Below, piece by piece: positions 43,883-51,825 of a DNA stretch of 64,000 nt. How positions within the stretch are numbered: the stretch's first letter is position 1; each line of letters opens with the position of its first letter. The notes below the pieces were generated by a model. That model searched no databases, was not told the origin of the DNA, and saw only the letters and a list, made by a program, of their open reading frames with translations. Position numbers and translations under genes: made by a program. This stretch comes from Achromobacter pestifer (GTDB lineage Bacteria; Pseudomonadota; Gammaproteobacteria; Burkholderiales; Burkholderiaceae_B): NCBI RefSeq assembly GCF_902859625.1, contig NZ_CADIJX010000005.1, positions 310,001 through 374,000 of the forward strand, read 5' to 3'.

Positions 43883-46033
43883 TTACTGCTTCTTCATGTC
43901 CGCCGTGGTGGGCAAGCCATTGGCGACCCACGCCTCGACGCCGCCGCGATACCAATAGGCGGACCAGCCGAGCGATCCGGCGCGCAACGCGGCGTTATAC
44001 GACGAACGATCGTTCATGCCGGCACCCACGAACACCACGGCCTGACCGCGATTGTTGTTCGCCTTTTTCAGCAGCCAATCGTCCAACGCACTTTGCAGAT
44101 TGTCGGTGACGCTGCCGTCCGAGCCGGCATCAGGCAGCGGATAGGAAATCGGCAAGGTATCGCGCAACCCGCTGGTGTCGACGATCAGCAGATTCTTGTC
44201 GTTCTTGATCATGCCCACCAGGTCGCCGGTCGTGATCAGCTTGGCGCGATAGATCTGATTGGGCGTCGGCCCCTTGTAGGGTGCCGCAAACAGCAGGGAC
44301 GTCGGCGGCACGCCCATGTCCTTGAGTTCGTCGATGGCGCTGGGCGGCATGCCTTGTCCCGGCGGCGCCTGACGGGGTTGTTGCTGCGGTTGTTGAGGCG
44401 GAGCCTTGCCGCCGCCTGCGGCCACGACTTCACCGCCCACCGTACCCATTTCGATGTCGGAAATCATCACGGCAATGTTCTCGATCAGCTCATAGCACAT
44501 GGTGATCGAGCCTTCACGCGGGCTGTACCAGGCGTTGAGCTTGCCGCAGTCCTTGAACACCACGTTCACCGGCCGGGGCAGCACATAGGTTTGCCCAAGC
44601 AGCTTGATGTTGGCCGAAATCGCGTCCGACAGGTTGTTGGCGAACAGATTGCCGATCTTGCGCTTGGACGGTTCGAACACCACATTGACCGGTGCGCCGG
44701 GCGCGTTGGCCGGTTGCTGGCCGTCGGGCGACCAGGTGCCGACGCGGGTGTGCGGAGCCAGGATCCGGCGCCAGGCGCGGTTCTGCTTGTTGAATTCGTC
44801 AGAGCAGCGCGCCTTCGTCCTATCTTCGAGGCCCACGTGTTTGGCGACCGATTCGAACACGGACGGATTGCCGCCATACATGATGCACAGCATGTTGCGA
44901 AAGCGCTTGAGGTCGCCGGTGTGCTCATCCTGCCAGGCCGACGTTTCGGACGCCCCGCGTTTTTCCGCCAGCTTGCCACTGTAATACCACTGCAAGGCCG
45001 CGTAAGTCGCGGCGTCGCGCGCCATGGTGTTCGTGTCCTCGTCGGACGACGGGTACATCGTCGGCTCAACAATCTGCAAGGCGGCGTAGATGTCCACCGC
45101 GTCTTCTTCGGCGCCCGTGGACGGCAATTCCAGTTCGCCGATCAACGCATGGCCGAACTCATGCATGAAAATGCTGCGCATGATGCCGATGTACACCGAC
45201 ACGATACGCATGGTGTCACCGCCAAAGCGCGGATACGGACCCGCGCCGGGCAAGCCGGAACCGCCCGAACTGTTGGGAGCCGGAGCTGCCGCGGGCAGCT
45301 GCGTGCTCTGCGGCGCGCTGGCGCCGCCACCCGCGGCCCCCCCGCGCGGCGGCAAGCCGGCAGGTTGCGGAGCCGACGCGCCAGCGCCACTACGCGGGGG
45401 CAAGCCGCCGCCTTGTTGCGCAGGCGCACCCTGCCGGGGCGCCAGGTCGGTATTGATCGAAAAGTCCGCAATGCCGAACGTGCCCACGTCGTACGCCATG
45501 ATGCCGATATCGCCGCCCACGGCGGAAGAATCGGTCACGTCGCCGATGATCTTGCCGTTCACGATGAACCGGGCTGCGCCCGGCAACTCGACCACCTTGA
45601 TGCGGTCCGAGCCATCCAGCTTGGCCAGGCTGGGAACCGTGGCGATATCGCGGCGCTTGTCACCTTCCAGACAGAACAGGATGGTGTTCTTGTCGGCGGT
45701 GATCTCGATCAGGCACAAGCCCTTGGTTGCGCGATTGTTCAGCGCCACGCCAATGGAAGCCTTGGGATTCTGGGAATTGAGCACGACGTTCACGTCGGTG
45801 ACGCGGCCCTGCTCGGGCGCAGGGCCTACGCGAAGATAAAACGTCTGTTCGCTGCCCGGCGTGGCCGGATTGCGCAAGGTGAACCAGCCGTCCTGCACCT
45901 CCCCCGTCCACCCTTGCAGCATTTGTTGTCTTACAACGCTCGCCAGGGGACCCAGCTGCTGTTCAAACTCGGCGTGTGCGGGCGCACTGAGTGCAACTAG
46001 GGCGGAAAACAGGGCGACGCCGCGTAAACGCAT
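43883..46033 (-). CDS. Secreted beta-sandwich/DUF4344-like metallopeptidase/Cys-less rhodanese protein
   Basis: 716-residue exported protein of unknown function. Visible parts: a signal peptide (about residues 1-21, ending SAPAHA); a beta-rich lectin/glucanase-like region (about 25-195); a Gly/Pro/Ala-rich linker (about 198-270); and a zinc-metallopeptidase-like domain with MHEFGHALIGELELPSTGAE, where HEFGH is at residues 291-295 and the following Glu/Asp residues could be the third ligand, as in DUF4344 proteins. A Pro/Gln-rich linker (about 545-575) follows, then a C-terminal rhodanese-like domain (LLIVDTSGLRDTLP to YRGGVEAWVANGLP). The catalytic loop reads FVGAGMNDRSS with no cysteine. A substrate-binding or protease-regulating role is possible; nothing is proven. 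Confidence 0.7.
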   Translation of the reverse strand: MRLRGVALFSALVALSAPAHAEFEQQLGPLASVVRQQMLQGWTGEVQDGWFTLRNPATPGSEQTFYLRVGPAPEQGRVTDVNVVLNSQNPKASIGVALNNRATKGLCLIEITADKNTILFCLEGDKRRDIATVPSLAKLDGSDRIKVVELPGAARFIVNGKIIGDVTDSSAVGGDIGIMAYDVGTFGIADFSINTDLAPRQGAPAQQGGGLPPRSGAGASAPQPAGLPPRGGAAGGGASAPQSTQLPAAAPAPNSSGGSGLPGAGPYPRFGGDTMRIVSVYIGIMRSIFMHEFGHALIGELELPSTGAEEDAVDIYAALQIVEPTMYPSSDEDTNTMARDAATYAALQWYYSGKLAEKRGASETSAWQDEHTGDLKRFRNMLCIMYGGNPSVFESVAKHVGLEDRTKARCSDEFNKQNRAWRRILAPHTRVGTWSPDGQQPANAPGAPVNVVFEPSKRKIGNLFANNLSDAISANIKLLGQTYVLPRPVNVVFKDCGKLNAWYSPREGSITMCYELIENIAVMISDIEMGTVGGEVVAAGGGKAPPQQPQQQPRQAPPGQGMPPSAIDELKDMGVPPTSLLFAAPYKGPTPNQIYRAKLITTGDLVGMIKNDKNLLIVDTSGLRDTLPISYPLPDAGSDGSVTDNLQSALDDWLLKKANNNRGQAVVFVGAGMNDRSSYNAALRAGSLGWSAYWYRGGVEAWVANGLPTTADMKKQ

Positions 46034-46126
46034 CTGAATATCTCTTGGTGGGCAGATTGAGGAGCGCAGAATATTCCAGAACCATCCGACCCGCTTATTT
46101 ATTTGTTAAAGATGTATATCAAAGTA

Positions 46127-46150
46127 AAAACCCCGGCGGCCCGGGGTTTT
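46127..46150 (-). terminator. Terminator after ispF
   Basis: AAAACCCCGG-CGGC-CCGGGGTTTT. On the minus strand it follows ispF (ends 46190) and precedes the metallopeptidase gene (starts 46033). Flanking A and T runs would allow function in both directions. Confidence 0.85.
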
Positions 46151-46189
46151 CGGTAGGGGGACGACGTCGCCAATTGGCGACACGCGACA

Positions 46190-46681
46190 TCAAGCGTCCG
46201 TGCGAGCCAACAGCGCAACGACCGTGGCCGCAATGCCTTCCTTGCGGCCCAGATAGCCCAGGCCCTCGTTGGTCTTCGCCTTGATGTTGACCTCGGTCTC
46301 GGCAAGGCCCGTATCCGCCGCGATGTTCTTCACCATGGCGGGCGCGTGCGGGCCGATCTTGGGTGCCTGCGCGTGCAACGTCGCATCGATGTTCACGGGC
46401 GCCCAACCCGCGCGGCGTACCCGCGCCATGGCCTCGCGCAACAGAACGCGGCTATCGGCGCCCTTGAAGGCCGGATCGGTGTCCGGGAAGTGCCGGCCGA
46501 TGTCGCCCAGGCCCGCCGCGCCCAGCAGCGCGTCGGTGATCGCATGCAGCAGCACGTCCGCGTCGGAATGCCCCAAGAGGCCGTGCGTGTGAGGGATCGT
46601 GACCCCGCCGATGATCAGCGGGCGGCCTTCGACCAGCGCGTGCACGTCAAAGCCCTGCCCGACGCGAAAAGGAATGCTCAT
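46190..46681 (-). CDS. ispF: 2-C-methyl-D-erythritol 2,4-cyclodiphosphate synthase
   Basis: 163-residue enzyme of the non-mevalonate isoprenoid pathway that makes the cyclic diphosphate intermediate. The metal site is FDVHAL (Asp12/His14 with this start) plus a later His, and the family motif [17 protein letters not shown] and [11 protein letters not shown] are present. The start MSIPFR at 46681 overlaps the ispD stop (ATGA) and matches family N-termini; a start two codons earlier (46687) is also possible. It acts directly after IspD and the unlinked IspE in the pathway. Confidence 0.95.
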   Translation of the reverse strand: MSIPFRVGQGFDVHALVEGRPLIIGGVTIPHTHGLLGHSDADVLLHAITDALLGAAGLGDIGRHFPDTDPAFKGADSRVLLREAMARVRRAGWAPVNIDATLHAQAPKIGPHAPAMVKNIAADTGLAETEVNIKAKTNEGLGYLGRKEGIAATVVALLARTDA

Positions 46682-47361
46682 AGCCATTTTTCCATCAGTT
46701 CAAAATCATCCGGCCAAGTCACCTTGAAGTTGCGCAAGGCGCCCGGAACCAGCAAGGGCGCGTATCCGGCCGCTTCAAGGGCTGAAGCCTCGTCGGTGAC
46801 GGTCACGCCATTCACGGAGGCCGCCGTCAGCGCATCGCGCAACACGCCGGCCCGAAACATCTGCGGCGTCTGCGCCAGCCACAAGCCGCTGCGGTCCAGC
46901 GTGCGCTCGACCCGCTCGTGCCCGCCTTTGACCGTGTCGGCCACCGGCAAGGCCAACAGCCCGCCCACGGGGTCAACCAGGCAGGCGTCGATCAGGCGGC
47001 GCAGCGCGGCTTCCGGCAAGCCAGGACGCGCCGCGTCATGGACCAGCACCCAGGCGTCGTCGGCCACGCCACTGTCCGCCAACGCACCGGCAACGGTATC
47101 GGCACGGGTCGCGCCGCCGCAGGCTCGCCACACGGTGCGGGGCAAACCCGCTAGCGCCGCATCGACCCAGCCGTCGCCAGGCGTCACGGCGACGCGCACT
47201 TGGGACACTCGGTCGTCCGCCAACAATGCGCGCACCGCGTGGCGCAACATGGGCTGTCCGGCCAATGGACGGTATTGTTTGGGCACGGGCTGCGCGCCGG
47301 GCCGACTGGCACGGGCGCCGACGCCTGCGGCGGGAACGATCGCAATGATTGAGTCAGACAT
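46678..47361 (-). CDS. ispD: 2-C-methyl-D-erythritol 4-phosphate cytidylyltransferase
   Basis: 227-residue nucleotidyltransferase adding CMP to methylerythritol phosphate. Typical motifs: [23 protein letters not shown] (first-half loop), [18 protein letters not shown] and [14 protein letters not shown], plus [11 protein letters not shown]. It overlaps ispF by 4 bp, a classical ispDF pair, and is divergent from mfd with only 29 bp between their starts. Confidence 0.95.
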   Translation of the reverse strand: MSDSIIAIVPAAGVGARASRPGAQPVPKQYRPLAGQPMLRHAVRALLADDRVSQVRVAVTPGDGWVDAALAGLPRTVWRACGGATRADTVAGALADSGVADDAWVLVHDAARPGLPEAALRRLIDACLVDPVGGLLALPVADTVKGGHERVERTLDRSGLWLAQTPQMFRAGVLRDALTAASVNGVTVTDEASALEAAGYAPLLVPGALRNFKVTWPDDFELMEKWL

Positions 47362-47374
47362 GGTTCGGTGATTT

Positions 47375-47380
47375 TATAAT
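47375..47380 (+). promoter_or_regulatory. Perfect -10 hexamer for mfd
   Basis: TATAAT (47375-47380) lies in the 29-bp gap between ispD and mfd. The best -35-like hexamer (TTGAGT, 47349-47354) is 20 bases away and lies within ispD codons. Transcription would start near 47387, only a few bases before the mfd ATG at 47391, suggesting a very short leader or a leaderless mRNA. Confidence 0.5.
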
Positions 47381-47390
47381 CTTCCGCTTG

Positions 47391-50300
47391 ATGCCTGCTT
47401 CCACCCTGATGCCCACCCCCACTTCCTCCGCCACCGCCGCGCCGCCCGTTCCTGCGACCGCCCCTACCCTGTCCGCGCTGAAACCCGGCGCGCGCTATGC
47501 GCAGCCCCGCCCGCCGGGCTCGGGAGACGCCTGGTTGTTGGCGGATCTGGCGCGGCAAGCGTCCACCCCGCTGGTCATCCTGACCGCCGAGCCGCTGGAG
47601 GCCCAGCGTCTGGCGGAAGAGATCCAGCTATTCGCGCCGGACCTGCGTGTGCGGCAGCTGCCCGATTGGGAAACGCTGCCCTACGACTCATTCTCACCGC
47701 ACCAGGACCTGATTTCCCAGCGCCTGCACACACTGCATTCGCTGATGATGAAGACGGTGGACGTGCTGACGGTGCCCATCACGACGGCGCTGTACCGGCT
47801 GGCGCCGCCGGCATTCCTGGCGGCCTACACCTTCTCGTTCAAGCAAAAAGACAAGTTGAACGAAGCCGCGCTGCGCGCGCAACTGACGCTGGCCAACTAC
47901 AACCACGTCACCCAGGTCACGGCGCCGGGCGAATTCTGCCTGCGCGGCGGCCTGATCGACCTGTTCCCGATGGGGTCGGCCGTGCCCTACCGGCTGGACC
48001 TGTTCGACGACGAGATCGAAACCATCCGCAGCTTCGACGTGGACACCCAGCGCAGCCTGTACCCCGTGCGCGAGGTCCAGTTGCTGCCCGGCCGCGAATT
48101 CCCGATGGATGAAGATTCGCGGACCCGTTTCCGCGCACGCTTCCGCGAGATCTTTGAAGGCGATCCGTCCCGCGCCCTGCCTTACAAAGACATCGGCAAT
48201 GGCATCCCTTTTGCGGGCGTCGAATACTACCTGCCGCTTTTCTTCGAGGAAACGGCAACACTTTTCGATTATCTGACCGCTGGGACCGTCACCGTCACCG
48301 TCGGCGATATTGATGACGCGATCCAGCGCTTCAACCACGACACCTCCAGCCGCTACGGCTTCCTGAAGAGCGACCGCGAACGCCCGGTGCTGCCGCCGTC
48401 GGCGTTGTTCCTGGACAGCGAAACGCTTTATTCCCGCCTGAAGGAATTCCGCCGCCTGTCGTTGACCGCCGGCGAACCGCATCCCGACTTCAGCACCATT
48501 CCCGACGTCAGCGTGGCACGCCGCTCCGACGATCCCATCGCCAAGCTGCGCGCGCTGGTGCAAACCCGCCAGACCCGCCTGCTGCTGTGCGCGGATTCCG
48601 CCGGCCGGCGCGAAACGCTGGTGCAGATGCTGAACGAGTTCGGCGTCACGCCCGACGCGCAGCCTGACTCCATTGAAGCCTTCCTGGCGTCGGACGCGAA
48701 TTTCGGCATCGTCGCCGCGCCGCTGACCACGGGCTTCGGACTGCCGCAGGCCAATCTGGCCTTCCTGACCGAAAACGATCTGTACCCAGGCCTGGCCACG
48801 ACCAGCCGGCGCGGCAAACGCGATCAGGAACGCGCCAGCAACGTCGAAGCGATGGTGCGTGATCTTTCCGAACTGCGCGCGGGCGACCCCGTCGTCCATG
48901 CGCAGCACGGCATCGGCCGTTACCACGGCCTGGTCAATATGGACATGGGCGAAGGCGAGATGGAGTTTCTCCATCTTGAATACGCCAACGGCAGCACGTT
49001 GTATGTGCCGGTGTCGCAGTTGCACGTGATCGCCCGCTACAGCGGCGCCGACCCGGACGCCGCGCCGTTGCATCAATTGGGTTCCGGCCAGTGGGACAAG
49101 GCACGCCGCAAGGCCGCCCGCCAGGTGCGCGACACCGCGGCCGAATTGCTGGCGCTGTACGCCCAGCGGGCCGCGCGCGAAGGCTTTGCCTTCAACCTGC
49201 CGCTGAACGACTACCAGGCCTTCGCCGAAGGCTTTGGCTTTGAAGAAACCGTCGACCAGGCCGCCGCGATCGAGGCCGTCATCGCCGACATGACCTCCGG
49301 CCGTCCGATGGACCGGCTGGTTTGCGGCGACGTGGGGTTCGGCAAGACCGAAGTGGCGCTGCGCGCCGCCTTCCTGGCGGTGGCCAACGGCAAGCAGGTT
49401 GCCCTGTTGTGCCCCACCACCCTGCTGGCCGAACAGCACGCCCAGACCTTCTCGGATCGCTTCGCCGACTGGCCGGTGCGCGTCGTGGAGCTGTCGCGCT
49501 TCCGCTCGGCCAAGGAAGTGGCCGCCGCCATCGAAGGCATCAACGATGGCCGCGTCGATATCGTCATCGGCACGCACAAGATCCTGTCCAAAGATGTGAA
49601 GTTCAAACGTTTGGGACTGGTCATCATCGACGAAGAGCACCGTTTCGGCGTGCGCCAAAAGGAAACACTGAAAGCGCTGCGCGCCGAGGTCGATGTGTTG
49701 ACCCTGACCGCCACGCCCATTCCCCGCACGCTGGGCATGTCGTTGGAAGGCATCCGCGACTTCTCGGTCATCGCCACCGCGCCGCAAAAGCGCCTGGCGA
49801 TCAAGACATTCGTGCGTCGTGAAGACGGCAGCACGCTGCGCGAGGCCCTGCTGCGCGAGCTCAAGCGCGGCGGCCAGTGCTATTTCCTGCACAACGAGGT
49901 CGAGACCATCCACAACCGCCGCGCCCGCCTGGAGGAACTGGTGCCCGAGGCCCGCATTGCGGTCGCCCACGGCCAGATGCCCGAGCGCGAGCTGGAACAG
50001 GTGATGAAGGGCTTCTACCAGCAGCGCTACAACGTGCTGCTGTGCACCACCATCATTGAAACGGGCATCGACGTGCCTAGCGCCAACACCATCGTGATCC
50101 ATCGCGCCGATCGCTTCGGGCTGGCCCAGTTGCACCAGTTGCGCGGCCGCGTCGGACGTTCGCACCACCAGGCCTATGCCTATCTGCTGACGCCGGGCGA
50201 AGACGCCATCACGAACAATGCCAAGAAGCGCCTGGAAGCGATTCAGGCCATGGAGGAACTGGGTTCCGGCTTCTACCTGGCAATGCATGACCTGGAGATC

Positions 50301-50873
50301 CGGGGTACGGGCGAAGTGTTGGGCGATTCGCAATCGGGCAACATCCAGGAAGTGGGCTTCTCGATGTACAACGAGATGCTGAACGAAGCCGTCCGCGCGC
50401 TGCGGGCGGGAGAAGAGCCCGATCTGGACGCGCCCTTCAACCTGGCTTGCGAGGTCAATCTGCACGCACCCGCGCTGCTGCCTTCGGACTACTGCGCCGA
50501 CGTGCACGCACGCCTGGGCATATACAAGCGCCTGGCCCATGCCGCTGACGAAGACGACCTGATCCACATCCAGGAAGAGCTGATCGACCGCTTCGGCAAA
50601 CTGCCCGAAGCGGCGCAGACGCTGCTGACCACGCACCGCCTGCGCCTGGCCGCGCAACCGCTGGGCATCGTGAAGATCGATGCCAGCGAAACACAGGCCC
50701 TGTTGCAGTTCGGACCCAAGACCTCGGTTGATCCGGCCCGGATCATCGAACTTGTGCAACGCCAGCGCAACATCAAACTGGCAGGACAGGATAAATTGCG
50801 GGTTGAGATCAAGGCTGCTCAGATCGCTGCCCGCGCCGATGCCGTGCGCGCCGTCCTGCGCGCCTTGAAGTGA
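47391..50873 (+). CDS. mfd: Transcription-repair coupling factor
   Basis: 1160-residue ATPase that frees RNA polymerase stalled at DNA damage and recruits UvrA. The N-terminal UvrB-like region includes VRQLPDWETLPYDSFSPHQD; the RNAP-interaction domain includes GDPVVHAQHGIGRYHGL; the translocase motifs include DRLVCGDVGFGKTEVALRAA (Walker A), LVIIDEEHRFGVRQKE (DEEH box), TLTATPIPRTL and the TRG region IETGIDVPSANTIVIHRADRFGLAQLHQLRGRVGR. Length and order match Mfd. Candidate starts are ATG 47391 and ATG 47409; an upstream in-frame ATG would overlap ispD and was rejected. Confidence 0.96.
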   Translation: MPASTLMPTPTSSATAAPPVPATAPTLSALKPGARYAQPRPPGSGDAWLLADLARQASTPLVILTAEPLEAQRLAEEIQLFAPDLRVRQLPDWETLPYDSFSPHQDLISQRLHTLHSLMMKTVDVLTVPITTALYRLAPPAFLAAYTFSFKQKDKLNEAALRAQLTLANYNHVTQVTAPGEFCLRGGLIDLFPMGSAVPYRLDLFDDEIETIRSFDVDTQRSLYPVREVQLLPGREFPMDEDSRTRFRARFREIFEGDPSRALPYKDIGNGIPFAGVEYYLPLFFEETATLFDYLTAGTVTVTVGDIDDAIQRFNHDTSSRYGFLKSDRERPVLPPSALFLDSETLYSRLKEFRRLSLTAGEPHPDFSTIPDVSVARRSDDPIAKLRALVQTRQTRLLLCADSAGRRETLVQMLNEFGVTPDAQPDSIEAFLASDANFGIVAAPLTTGFGLPQANLAFLTENDLYPGLATTSRRGKRDQERASNVEAMVRDLSELRAGDPVVHAQHGIGRYHGLVNMDMGEGEMEFLHLEYANGSTLYVPVSQLHVIARYSGADPDAAPLHQLGSGQWDKARRKAARQVRDTAAELLALYAQRAAREGFAFNLPLNDYQAFAEGFGFEETVDQAAAIEAVIADMTSGRPMDRLVCGDVGFGKTEVALRAAFLAVANGKQVALLCPTTLLAEQHAQTFSDRFADWPVRVVELSRFRSAKEVAAAIEGINDGRVDIVIGTHKILSKDVKFKRLGLVIIDEEHRFGVRQKETLKALRAEVDVLTLTATPIPRTLGMSLEGIRDFSVIATAPQKRLAIKTFVRREDGSTLREALLRELKRGGQCYFLHNEVETIHNRRARLEELVPEARIAVAHGQMPERELEQVMKGFYQQRYNVLLCTTIIETGIDVPSANTIVIHRADRFGLAQLHQLRGRVGRSHHQAYAYLLTPGEDAITNNAKKRLEAIQAMEELGSGFYLAMHDLEIRGTGEVLGDSQSGNIQEVGFSMYNEMLNEAVRALRAGEEPDLDAPFNLACEVNLHAPALLPSDYCADVHARLGIYKRLAHAADEDDLIHIQEELIDRFGKLPEAAQTLLTTHRLRLAAQPLGIVKIDASETQALLQFGPKTSVDPARIIELVQRQRNIKLAGQDKLRVEIKAAQIAARADAVRAVLRALK

Positions 50874-50898
50874 ACCACGCCCCTCTTTCCGATCCCTT

Positions 50899-51756
50899 AT
50901 GACTACCCATCACCTTGTCGTTCAATCTCCTGGCTTGAGCATCGAACACGCAGAACAACTGGCCGCCCTGGCCCAAGCGCAGGGCGTGGCTCGCATCAGC
51001 AACACGGCCGCGCGCCTGCTGGATGTGCAGCACGACGCCCTGACCCGCGCTGAAGTCGTGGCCTGGGCTGAACGCAAAGGCGTGGATGTGGCCTTCCTGC
51101 CCGCCGGCCTGAAGCTGTCGCAGTGCAAGGTGTTGGCGATGGATATGGATTCGACGCTGATCAACATCGAATGCATCGATGAAATCGCGGGCGTGGTTGG
51201 CGTGAAGGACAAGGTGTCCGAGATCACCGAAGCCGCCATGCGCGGTGAGATCAAGGACTTCGCGGAAAGCCTGCGCCGTCGGGTCGCGCTGCTCAAAGGC
51301 GTGCCGGCCGAAGCGCTGGAACAGGTCTATGTGGAAAAGCTGCGGCTGAACCCGGGCGCCGAGCGGCTGATCAGCACGGCCCAGGCGGCCGGCATCAAGG
51401 TCTTGCTGGTGTCCGGCGGCTTCACCTTCTTCACGGATCGCCTGCGCGAACGCCTGAAGCTGGACAGCGCGCACGCCAACACGCTGGAAATCGACAACGG
51501 GCTGCTGACTGGCCAGGTGGTGGGCGACATCCTGGACGCCTCCGCCAAGGCGGTCTACCTGCGCGAATTCGCGCGTGCGCATGGCGCCACGAAAGAACAG
51601 ATCATTGCCATGGGCGACGGCGCCAACGACCTGATGATGTTGGGCGCCGCGGGCTTCCCCGTCGCCTATCACGCCAAGCCGCTGGTGCGCGAACAGACCC
51701 GTTTTGCCTTGAACGTGACAGGGCTGGACGGCGTGCTGAACTGGTTCGAAAGCTAA
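50899..51756 (+). CDS. serB: Phosphoserine phosphatase
   Basis: 285-residue HAD-superfamily enzyme, last step of serine biosynthesis. HAD motif I is MDMDSTLINIECIDEIAG, motif II is VLLVSGGFTFF, and motifs III/IV are in AMGDGANDLMMLGAAG. The N-terminal ~85 residues form a small regulatory-type domain of lower conservation. The gene is 25 bp after mfd in the same direction; a bidirectional terminator follows. Confidence 0.95.
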   Translation: MTTHHLVVQSPGLSIEHAEQLAALAQAQGVARISNTAARLLDVQHDALTRAEVVAWAERKGVDVAFLPAGLKLSQCKVLAMDMDSTLINIECIDEIAGVVGVKDKVSEITEAAMRGEIKDFAESLRRRVALLKGVPAEALEQVYVEKLRLNPGAERLISTAQAAGIKVLLVSGGFTFFTDRLRERLKLDSAHANTLEIDNGLLTGQVVGDILDASAKAVYLREFARAHGATKEQIIAMGDGANDLMMLGAAGFPVAYHAKPLVREQTRFALNVTGLDGVLNWFES

Positions 51757-51783
51757 CCCGCCCTCAGCACTGCCGCATCATGA

Positions 51784-51809
51784 AAAAAGCCACCTCGCGG
51801 TGGCTTTTT
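51784..51809. terminator. Bidirectional terminator between serB and a TonB receptor gene
   Basis: AAAAAGCCACC-TCGC-GGTGGCTTTTT, a perfect 11-bp stem between convergent genes ending at 51756 (+) and 51826 (-). Confidence 0.92.
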
Positions 51810-51825
51810 CCATTCTGGCATCCGA

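Noticed and set aside
47694..50759. 1021-residue open frame on the minus strand across mfd
   Set aside because: Antisense to mfd with no recognisable motif.
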